Positions 1-6,800 of a stretch of DNA of 10,410 nt are shown here, piece after piece (within the stretch, counting starts at the first letter, position 1; each line of letters starts with the position of its first letter). The notes under the pieces were generated by a model. The model searched no databases and was not told where the DNA came from. It saw only the letters and a program-made list of their open reading frames with translations. A program made the position numbers and the translations under genes. This DNA is from JBFGJH01 sp041586155. GTDB taxonomy: Bacteria > Actinomycetota > Acidimicrobiia > Spongiisociales > JAENVV01. The stretch spans positions 1-10,410 of the forward strand of contig JBFHAT010000076.1 of the NCBI GenBank assembly GCA_041586155.1. The letters run 5' to 3'.

Positions 1-1
1 G

Positions 2-148
2 GTCGTGCAGGAGCTGGTGAATCGTTCGGGTTGGGTGAGTGGCAATGCGATGGTGTTTGTAGTGACGGGTCCAGCGACGGGGACGCGGGTGGCCGACTCG
101 TTCGAGGGCGGCTATCCACCCACCCTCACCATCACCTACACGCCCTGA
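2..148 (+). CDS. C-terminal fragment of a secreted protein (DNRLRE/CBM-like beta-sandwich end)
   Basis: An open frame enters from the left edge (first full codon at base 2) and stops with TGA at 146-148, giving 48 residues. The text contains VNRSGWVSGNAMVFVVTG, then TRVADSFEGG, and ends PTLTITYTP. From memory, the pattern 'V-N-R-x-G-W-x-x-G-N-A-(hydrophobic)4-G ... S-x-(D/E)-G ... P-x-L-x-I-x-Y' is the usual end of a beta-sandwich (DNRLRE/CBM96-like) module found in secreted, multidomain proteins of actinobacteria and myxobacteria. The catalytic or other N-terminal part lies outside the window, so the function of the whole protein cannot be told. It converges on the minus-strand gene ending at 255. 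Confidence 0.7.
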   Translation, partial: VVQELVNRSGWVSGNAMVFVVTGPATGTRVADSFEGGYPPTLTITYTP

Positions 149-216
149 GCGCCTCCCAGATCGCCGATGCGCCCGGCGGCAGCTGCGGTCAACGGCCTCT
201 CGACGACGACCCGGGT

Positions 217-241
217 GCGGGCGGGATGAGCTCCCGCCCGC
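217..241. terminator. GC-rich hairpin between convergent genes, possible bidirectional terminator
   Basis: Bases 217-226 (GCGGGCGGGA) and 232-241 (TCCCGCCCGC) are perfect inverted repeats with a 5-base loop, TGAGC. The hairpin sits in the 106-bp gap between the stop of the plus-strand fragment (148) and the stop of the minus-strand gene (255), where a two-way terminator would be expected. There is no T-run after the stem on either strand, so it is not a classical intrinsic terminator. In GC-rich actinobacteria such U-less stems are often assigned this role. Confidence 0.5.
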
Positions 242-254
242 GTTGACGTCACCC

Positions 255-752
255 TTAGCGGATGAACGCCTCGTCATACGCGGCCAGCAGTTCGGGGGTT
301 GCCGGTCCGCTGTAGCCGCAATAGTTGACTGTGCCATTGGTGGCGCTGATCAGGTATTGCTCGCCGGGTACCAAATCGAATCCGGCGATCAGCGCGGTGC
401 TGCGATGCTCAGCCACCAACGTCACGACGTCTGCATCACCGCCGGTGTACCACCGGTCCACCGACAACGTTGCCGCCGTATCGTCGACCGATTGCGCTGT
501 GCCGAGCAAGGCCAGCGGCATGTCGGCCAAGATGGCGACGTCGAATTGCAGGCACGACGCCAGCGAGTCGGATTCACCGAGGCTCAGCTCGATGGCTGGG
601 GCTGGCTCCGGCTCGGCCGTCGGCTGGCCCCCGAAGAGGAGGAGGGCGGCGGCTATGACCGTGGCCACCAGCACGGCGATCGCCAACAAGATCGGCAGCC
701 GACGGGAGCGTTGCGCGACAGGCTTCGGAGCCAGGTCGGTGGGTGTGGACAT
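255..752 (-). CDS. Membrane-anchored protein with a possible NTR-like OB-fold ectodomain
   Basis: This is a 165-residue protein not recognised as a named family. Residues 1-19 are short and basic near the membrane (RSRR), 20-40 form one hydrophobic helix, 41-55 are a Pro/Glu/Ala-rich linker, and 62-165 are a compact, mostly beta ectodomain. With an N-in, C-out topology the domain would be outside the cell. The ectodomain order (C67; a strand with LLGTAQSV; LSVDRWYTGG; VVTLVAE; then a PGEQYLISA strand followed by C145) resembles netrin/TIMP-like OB folds, including a possible C67-C145 disulfide. That is pattern similarity only. The ATG at 752 is supported by an AGGAG motif (761-765, read on the minus strand) 8 bases upstream. 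It is the last of the minus-strand genes, 99 bp after the DUF1801 gene, with a possible ECF-type promoter in that gap. Confidence 0.8.
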   Translation of the reverse strand: MSTPTDLAPKPVAQRSRRLPILLAIAVLVATVIAAALLLFGGQPTAEPEPAPAIELSLGESDSLASCLQFDVAILADMPLALLGTAQSVDDTAATLSVDRWYTGGDADVVTLVAEHRSTALIAGFDLVPGEQYLISATNGTVNYCGYSGPATPELLAAYDEAFIR

Positions 753-808
753 GTTCGGGACTCCTCTTCGGGGCGTCGTTGCGCCGCATTTGTTCTGATG
801 GCCGATAT

Positions 809-835
809 GACGACGGTCGGAGCCGTTCGGTTCCC
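809..835 (-). promoter_or_regulatory. Weak candidate ECF-sigma promoter upstream of the membrane-anchored protein
   Basis: On the minus strand GGGAACC (835 to 829) is followed by CGTCGTC (815 to 809). The AAC-to-TC spacing is 16 bases, which fits the AAC-N16/17-TC pattern known for Streptomyces sigma-E type ECF sigma factors. The site lies about 57 bases upstream of the start codon at 752. These motifs are short and occur by chance in GC-rich DNA, so this is a suggestion only. Confidence 0.2.
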
Positions 836-851
836 TGAACGAGGCACCGGT

Positions 852-1193
852 TCAGCGGCCCAGCTGTCGCAGGCGCTCGGTCACCAGCTTCTCCACGAGA
901 TCTCGCGGAAGTGGCTGGTCGATGGGGAATCGGAGGGTTCCCTTTGTCCAGTCGTAACTGGCGAGTAGGCCCTCGAGCTCAGGAAGAACCGAGCCCGAGT
1001 GAGGAAAGTAGCTGCAGTGGTGGATGAAGTATGCGTAACCCGCGACTGCTTTGCCGGCGACCTTGAACGCCGGCATGTTGTACGAGATCGTTTCCTCGGC
1101 CTCGGGAAGCAGCTCCCTAAGCACGCCACGGAGTTGGCGGAGCGTTTTCTGATGCGGATGGGGTGCTCCGGCCAGATACTCGTCGACGGTCAC
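852..1193 (-). CDS. DUF1801 / YdhG-like protein (iron-chaperone-type fold)
   Basis: The 113-residue protein shows the hallmark DUF1801 (PF08818) text: TVDEYLAGAP at the start, a helix ending LLPEAEETISYNMPAFK (residues 29-43), a HHCSYFPHSG segment (58-67) and KGTLRFPIDQPLP (84-96), followed by a C-terminal helix. Length and motif order match complete members. The family includes B. subtilis YdhG/Fra-type proteins with a frataxin-like fold proposed to deliver iron, but most actinobacterial members have no tested function. The start is a GTG at 1193; no good ribosome-binding site precedes it and no alternative in-frame start is better. The GTG overlaps the stop of a 14-codon upstream reading frame (GTGA overlap). 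The gene lies 173 bp downstream of the pirin gene, so a shared transcript is uncertain. Confidence 0.85.
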   Translation of the reverse strand: MTVDEYLAGAPHPHQKTLRQLRGVLRELLPEAEETISYNMPAFKVAGKAVAGYAYFIHHCSYFPHSGSVLPELEGLLASYDWTKGTLRFPIDQPLPRDLVEKLVTERLRQLGR

Positions 1194-1366
1194 AACGACG
1201 ACCGATCGTTGCGAGTGCCGGGTAGCTGACTCATCGACGTGGGGGGAGAGGACGCGACGTCAGCGACGGTTGCGTGGCCGGGTTGTTCATGATGGCATTC
1301 AACGCATCCTTGGGCGAGGCCCTCATCGGTCAAGCTGTCAGTTCTGGGACGTCGTCGCCGTCATTC

Positions 1367-2290
1367 TCAATCGGAGGTTCTGAGCCAGGGCGGCCGGGGC
1401 GCCTCGATACGCGCGAGCTTGGATGGCACCGGCCCGAAGCGATCGGTGTCACCCGCCTGCCAGTCCCGCCAGGCGCGGGTCAACTCGTTCTGGTCGCGTG
1501 CGACGAAGTTCCACCACATCTGAATGGCTTCTCCGAGCGGCTCTCCCCCGAGCAGCATCAGCCTCGAGTCGGAATTCGTCTCTACACGGATCGAGTCGAA
1601 ACCCTGCGGAATCAGGCCCAGCCAGCCCGGCTCGATGATCGTGCCATCGACCAGGACCGGGTTGTCGATCGGCACGACGGCGTGCTCGTGCCCGACAACC
1701 ACGGGGACTTCGAAGCTGCCTGTTCGAAGCTCCAGGTCGGCGCCGACCGTCGGCCAGTCGGTCTCAGCGGGTGAGGTGACACCGTCGATGGTTCCGGCGA
1801 TCACCGTCGCCTGGCCGGCGGTGAGATCGAGCGAGGGCAGTTCGGCATGATGCTCGAAGCGAGAGGAGCCGTGGCGAGTCCCATCAGGCTGGGCCAGCCA
1901 CATCTGCGCTCCCCGGAGATTGCGCCCCATCCCCAGCTCGGCGTGGGCGATGCCGTGCCCCGCCGTCATCAGGTTGAGTTCTCCGGCCCGTATCAGTTGG
2001 GTCGTGCCCAGGGAGTCGGAGTGCTCCGCCTCGCCATCGAACAACCAGGTCACGGTGGACAGGCCGATGTGGGGGTGGGGTCCGACCTCCATCGGGTCGG
2101 GGTTCTCGGCGTCGGCGGGCAGGATCAGGTCGACGAAGCACCATGGTCCGACGGTGCGGCGACCCTTGGTGGGCAGGACCCGGACGATGTCGACACCACC
2201 CACACTCGCAGCACGCCCTTCACGCGCTTCCACCTGGCGGCATTCGTCGTTCTGATACGCCGACTCTCTTGGTCGGACCGGTCCACTCAT
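1367..2290 (-). CDS. Pirin family protein
   Basis: The protein has 307 residues when read from the ATG at 2290. Pirins are bicupins; the N-terminal cupin binds Fe(II), and members act as quercetin 2,3-dioxygenases or as protein-binding regulators. The metal-site text is intact: GPHPHIGLSTVTW supplies His72 and His74, and GHGIAHAE supplies His116 and Glu118, matching the His-His-His-Glu set of characterised pirins. The linking text (GEAEHSDSLG, MTAGHGI) is also typical. The C-terminal domain ends in the usual LGGEPLGEAIQMWWNFVA motif (about residues 253-270) followed by DWQAGDTDRFG. Length is normal. A GTG two codons upstream (2296) lies within the ribosome-binding site, so ATG 2290 is preferred. 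The gene follows the kinase gene by 52 bp and may be co-transcribed with it. Substrate cannot be told. Confidence 0.93.
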   Translation of the reverse strand: MSGPVRPRESAYQNDECRQVEAREGRAASVGGVDIVRVLPTKGRRTVGPWCFVDLILPADAENPDPMEVGPHPHIGLSTVTWLFDGEAEHSDSLGTTQLIRAGELNLMTAGHGIAHAELGMGRNLRGAQMWLAQPDGTRHGSSRFEHHAELPSLDLTAGQATVIAGTIDGVTSPAETDWPTVGADLELRTGSFEVPVVVGHEHAVVPIDNPVLVDGTIIEPGWLGLIPQGFDSIRVETNSDSRLMLLGGEPLGEAIQMWWNFVARDQNELTRAWRDWQAGDTDRFGPVPSKLARIEAPRPPWLRTSD

Positions 2291-2292
2291 CG

Positions 2293-2301
2293 TCACCTCC
2301 T
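2293..2301 (-). promoter_or_regulatory. Strong ribosome-binding site that fixes the pirin start
   Basis: On the minus strand the sequence AGGAGGTGA (2301 to 2293) is fully complementary to the UCACCUCCU 3' end of 16S rRNA. It lies 2 bases (5 from the AGGAGG core) before the ATG at 2290. The in-frame GTG at 2296-2294 is part of this motif, so it cannot be the main start. Confidence 0.8.
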
Positions 2302-2342
2302 GCGAGGTCGAGGGTACCGGATGAGCCGATTCCAGTCGGCGG

Positions 2343-2882
2343 TCAGACCATCGCCGTGATCTTCTCCGCCGTCTCTTCGATGGCGAGATGAGTGTTGTCG
2401 ACGAACACCCAACCGTCAGACTCGAGCTGCGCCGCCTGTGCCTCGATCTCGGCGTAGGTCACCATGATTCCCTCTTCGAGGTAGGCGCGTTCATCGTCGT
2501 TGGTGGCCCGGGCGGCGTTGCGGGCGACGGCGGCTGCCCGGTCGGGACGGAGGCAGATCTTGACCACCCGGCCTTTCGCGAATGCCTGGTTGTACTCCGC
2601 CAGACCGCCCGGGTCGATGAAGTCGTCGACGACGACGGTGAACCCTGCACGCCGGTAGCGACGCGCCATGTCGACCGCAGACAATCGGGCGAGTGACAGT
2701 TGGCGTCGAAACTCAGGCTTCCACTCTGGACTGGGCAGCGAGAGCCCCGAGCGGACCATGTCCCGCAGATCGTCGACCGGGATGTGCAGAGATCGGGGGA
2801 AGCGCTCCGCAACGGCCCGGCCGGTGCTGCTCTTTCCGGCTGCAGGAGCGCCGATGATGATGAATAGCGGAGGAGCTGACAT
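2343..2882 (-). CDS. Small P-loop kinase-like ATPase (AAA_33 / zeta-toxin-like fold)
   Basis: Read from the ATG at 2882 the protein has 179 residues. It begins with a hydrophobic strand and a Walker A loop, GAPAAGKS (11-18), then IPVDD (34-38), a helical region, a second strand VVVDDF (83-89), and a lid-like arginine-rich segment RPDRAAAVARNAAR (112-125). This is the arrangement of small nucleotide-dependent kinases of the AAA_33, chloramphenicol-phosphotransferase and zeta-toxin group, which phosphorylate a small molecule using ATP. The substrate cannot be inferred. No antitoxin-like partner lies next to it, so a toxin role is not supported. The frame stays open upstream to 3149, but that part overlaps the reductase pseudogene and does not read as protein. 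In-frame ATGs at 2900 and 2942 are alternatives. None of the starts has a good ribosome-binding site; 2882 places the P-loop strand at the usual distance from the N-terminus. Confidence 0.8.
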   Translation of the reverse strand: MSAPPLFIIIGAPAAGKSSTGRAVAERFPRSLHIPVDDLRDMVRSGLSLPSPEWKPEFRRQLSLARLSAVDMARRYRRAGFTVVVDDFIDPGGLAEYNQAFAKGRVVKICLRPDRAAAVARNAARATNDDERAYLEEGIMVTYAEIEAQAAQLESDGWVFVDNTHLAIEETAEKITAMV

Positions 2883-2934
2883 TGCGAGAACGTATCGCAT
2901 AGGGCGCCATTTGGGTACGAGGAATCTCGTGAAA

Positions 2935-3706
2935 TCAGCCATTCTCGTTGTGCACCGCCCAGGGCCGTAGGACGCCGTATATCGCCCTGGCGGTGGGGAC
3001 GGCCACTCCCGCACGGGTGGCACGTCGTACGAGCTCGCCATGTAGCGATTCCAGCTCGAGCGGTTTGCTGTGTGTGAGGTCGTAATGGAGGGATGAGAAG
3101 GTGCCGGGCTCGAGGGAGCGAGCGAACTCCTCATGACGCGCAACGGCATCTGTGGCCAGTGGTGAACCGTCGGCGGCGGCCACCTCCTCGAAGGCCCGGA
3201 GCAGTCTGGTGAAGAGCTCCCAAGACCCGGCCACCGACCTGATGTCGCCGATTGGGAGTCGAACCGCCGCGGTCATCCTCGATAGGGCGCAGATGAATGC
3301 GAACTTGTCCCAGATGGCGCTCTTCACCTTGTCGGACAGGCGGGCGTCGACTCCCGAGTCGAAGGCGTCGAGAAGGCGGGTGGCGCGATCTGTGATCGAA
3401 CCGTCGAGCTCGCCGAAGACGATCGTGGCCGGCCCGGCGGTGTGGGCGACGACGCCGGGCTCTGCGATCCTGGACAACAGATAGGTGACGCCGCTGCCGG
3501 CGTATGGTGCGACTTGACGGTGAACATGACCACGTCGACCAGACCTATGGTCTCGGGGTCGTTGAAAGCCGGCACGTTGACCGAGAGGTCGCCTTTGGTG
3601 CTTCGGACAGTGAGGCCGTCGGCTCGGAGCGCCGCGAGGTGCTCGCCCGTGCGAGGCCGCCGAAGTAGCCTCCGACACCACCTGCGCCGAATACTGCGAA
3701 TCTCAT
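2935..3706 (-). pseudogene. Ketopantoate reductase (PanE/ApbA) family gene, broken by two internal deletions
   Basis: Homologous text is spread over all three minus-strand frames. From ATG 3706 (GGGAG motif just upstream) the first frame gives MRFAVFGAGGVGGYFGGLAR, an intact NAD(P)-binding Rossmann start, then goes out of phase and stops at 3545. The second frame carries TGEHLAALRADGL through VDVVMFTVKSHHTPAAA (about 3653 to 3490). The third carries GVTYLLSRIAEPGVVAHTAGP through WDKFAFICAL to the stop at 2935. Compared with family members, about a dozen residues (the end of the first beta-alpha-beta unit) are missing at the first switch. Roughly 40 residues, including the conserved QNG motif, are missing at the second. 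What remains (772 bp, about 257 codons) fits a normal length near 300-310 minus those losses. The lysine in WDKF, corresponding to the catalytic lysine of PanE, is still present. Intact, the enzyme would reduce 2-dehydropantoate or a similar 2-keto acid with NADPH. Assembly error is the main alternative. Confidence 0.85.
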
Positions 3707-3808
3707 CTCTCCCGCCGTAAGCGAGGGTCGCGGTCCATCGGCCCAACGGCCACAGCGAACCCGAGCGACTTCGAGCGTACCGCCAACTCGAACCCAGGGC
3801 TGTAGGGC

Positions 3809-6800
3809 CTAGTCGAACATGAACAGGGCTTTGTGTTCAGTCCCGTCGATCAGGGTGAGTGTGAACTCCCGGCAGGTGTTCTTCCAGTTGCGGGAGGTCT
3901 TCCACACGTAGACGTATTGGTCGAGCGCCTGGTCGTACGTCAGCCCGCTCGGGCTGCTGGTCACCGCTCCGTCCAAGGGTGAGGTGCCGGCGCCGGTATC
4001 ACAGGACACAGTCGTGGAAGCGGGACTACCGGCGGCGAGGATTCCCAGGCCCTGGTCGCCGCTCAAGCTGAACTTGATCGGTACGGATGCACCGGCTTTT
4101 ACGACGTTGACGACCGGCGGGTTCCCGACCGGCGCAAAGAACCCGGTGAACGCGAAGGTCACGCGATGGGTGGTGGTCGCGGTGCCAACTCCGCCGTCCT
4201 TGTCGGTCACCGCCACTGTCACGCTGTAGGTACCAACGCTCACGTACGTATGCGAGGGACCGGTGCACCCGCCGCCGGATACTGTGCCTGCCTGCGGTCC
4301 ACCGCCGGTGCCGTAATCCACCGTGCAGGTGAACGGCCCATCGGCCGGGCCGGGATCGGTGAAACCGGCCGACGCGGTCACCGCCGCACCTTTCACAGAC
4401 GACGCCGGGGCTGTCACCGGGGTCGCCACCGATGGTGGAGCGTTCGTGATGGTGACGGTGACTTGCCCTACCGCGGTCAGGCCTCCCGGATCGGAAGCCC
4501 GCACCTTGACGACGGCGCTGCCTGGCCCGTCGAGTCCGACCGCCGAGAAGGTCGCCGACTGGCCGGGCGTCTCGAAGGTGCCGTCGTCGTCGAGGTCCCA
4601 GGCATAGCTCAGCACGTCGCCGTCGGGATCGCTCCCGATGGCGGACACCGTCACCGGGCTGCCCTCAGCGACCGAGTACGGCCCGCCTGCGCTCACTGTC
4701 GGTGGTGCATTGAGATCGAGGCCGACGATCACGGGGTCGTGATCGGCCGACCGGTACGCCGTGGGTGTGTAGAGGTCTTGCGGCTTGAACTCGGTGTTGT
4801 AGTCGAGCACCGAGGGCTCGTCGGCGTTGATGTGCCACTCGGTCACGCCCGTCACCTGCGGCACCAATGAACTCGACGCCAGCGCGTGGTCGAGATAGCC
4901 GGACTGCCCATCGAACGTGAACGAGTACGCAGAGCCACCGAGGAAAGACTCGATCAGATTCGTGTACCCGGCGTTCTTGATGGAGGTGATCGGGTCCTCC
5001 TGGGCGTAGGCGTTGAGGTCGCCGATGATCAGAAAGTCGCCGTCGCCGCTGTTGGTTGGGTCGGTGGCGAGCCAATTGACCAACGCGGTGGCTGCCCTGA
5101 CTCGGGTCTGGTTGCAGTTGCCCTGCCCGGTGGTGGTGTCGTCATCGCCGGAGCCACACGCCGAACCCTTCGATTTCAGGTGATTCACCGCCACGGTGAA
5201 CGTGGCGCCGTTGGCGTTCTCCGCGAATGTCTGAGTTACCACTGGCCGGTTGCGTGAGTCGTCGAACAGTGGATCGATCGCCGACGTCAGAATCTTGTGC
5301 GGGCCGACCGGTGTCACCCTCCCGGGCTGGTAGATGATCCCCACCTTGATTTGGTCTGTACCGACGATGCCTGTATCGACGAACCCATACGTGCCTGGCG
5401 CCGTAGCGGCGTTGAGGCCGGCCACCAGATCCTCGAGTGCGCTGTGGGGAGGTGCATCGTTCTCTAGCTCCATCAGGCCGACGACGTCAGCGTCGATGGC
5501 TACCAGCGCCGAGATGATCTTGTCGCGCTGGCGGTTGAACTCGGCCAGGTTGCTGGCCCCTCGCGCGGTGGGGAAGCCCCCGCCGAGGCCGTTGCCGTTG
5601 AAGTAGTTGAGCACGTTGAACGCAGCCACCTTGACGTCGCCGCCGACCGGGTCGGGGGCCGCAGTGCGTGGGTTCACGCGTGTGAACACCGGTGGCACGG
5701 TCGGCTGCAGGCGGTAGTCGCGGGGCGTTGCGCCGGCGGTGATCGGCCCGTAGTCGAGCACGCCGGTGAGGCTGGTCACGGAGTCGCCTTGCCGCAGAGT
5801 GTCGTCTGTGCCGATGTAGGGGATCGGGTTGGGGTTCTGCGAAGTGCGGCCGTCGTCGAGCACCAGGAACCGGCGGGCATTCTCGTCTGCGAGGGCGACC
5901 GCGGCCGGGCTGCCGGGGGCGAACTGGTTGGTGGGCGTGAACAGGCGCCCGCCCGACGACAGGCTCACCTGGCCGAACCGCCCCTGGAAGAAGTTCTGGG
6001 TCACCGTCAGCGCCTGTGGGAACGTGATGAGCATTCCCTCGTAGCGCTCGAGATCGTCGTTGACCACCTCGGGCAAGGTCACCGGGGTGGACGCCGGCGG
6101 CGTGTCAGCTCCGCACACGGTGACCGCGGAGACCTGGTCGATTTCGGTGAGGGTGTTGAACTCGAACACCCGCCCCGTGACCCGCACCACATCGCCGACC
6201 GCGACGTCGACGCCCGCCAGCGGATTGCCGGAGGGTACGAACACGAAGATGCCATCGGAGGTGAGAGTGTCGGCGTCCCCGGCGGCGTCTTGCAGGTAGA
6301 AGCCGTTGTGGAAGGCAGTGCCTTGGAAGTCGCCGACCACCACCCCCTTGGTCGACACGGTGCTGCCCGCCAGCGGGCTAGCGCTGCCGCTGCCCTGAAT
6401 GGCGTACGTGGGCGTGAACGACAGATCGCACACGTTCGGCGCCACCGTTTCGAACGAGAACGCGAAGTTGGCGGCCATCGCGTCGGGTGGATCCTGGGTG
6501 TCCTGGTCGGTGACTTGAGCCGCCAGCACCGTCACCGTGCACGACGAGCCGGCCCCGAAGTCGATGTGGGGGTCGAGCGTGAACGTGGTCGGGCCGCCGG
6601 TGAAGGTGGCAGCGTGTGAAGTCGACCCGCAGACGATGGTGAACCACGACCCGGCCACATCGACCGGCTCGGTGAACGTGACCGTGAGGTTGGCGTCGAC
6701 TGCGACGTTGGTGGCGCCGTTGGCCGGGGAGGTAGCCTGCACAGCCGGAGCCTGGTCGAACCCGAAGCTCGTGTTGCGCGGTGTGGGGGCGGCTGCGACG

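Noticed and set aside
1233..1326. 31-codon minus-strand frame (start MRASPKDALNAIMNN) between pirin and DUF1801
   Set aside because: There is no ribosome-binding site, no recognised family and no supporting context. The 173-bp gap otherwise shows nothing I can assign.
2343..2882. Kinase-like gene as a zeta-type toxin of a toxin-antitoxin pair
   Set aside because: No small antitoxin-like gene lies next to it; its neighbours are a reductase pseudogene and a pirin. A small-molecule kinase is the simpler reading.
2883..3149. N-terminal extension of the kinase frame up to 3149
   Set aside because: It overlaps the C-terminal coding part of the reductase pseudogene, and the text is Ser/Pro/Arg-rich without family similarity. 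The P-loop start at 2882 fits better.
3770..3808. GGGTTCGAGT on the minus strand downstream of the nuclease, resembling a tRNA T-loop
   Set aside because: The flanking bases do not pair to form a T-stem and no acceptor or anticodon arm is found, so it is not a tRNA.
5789..6619. 276-codon plus-strand frame within the nuclease gene
   Set aside because: It is antisense to the OB-like and Big_5-like regions of the nuclease, lacks a ribosome-binding site and reads as low-complexity Gly/Arg/Val/His text.
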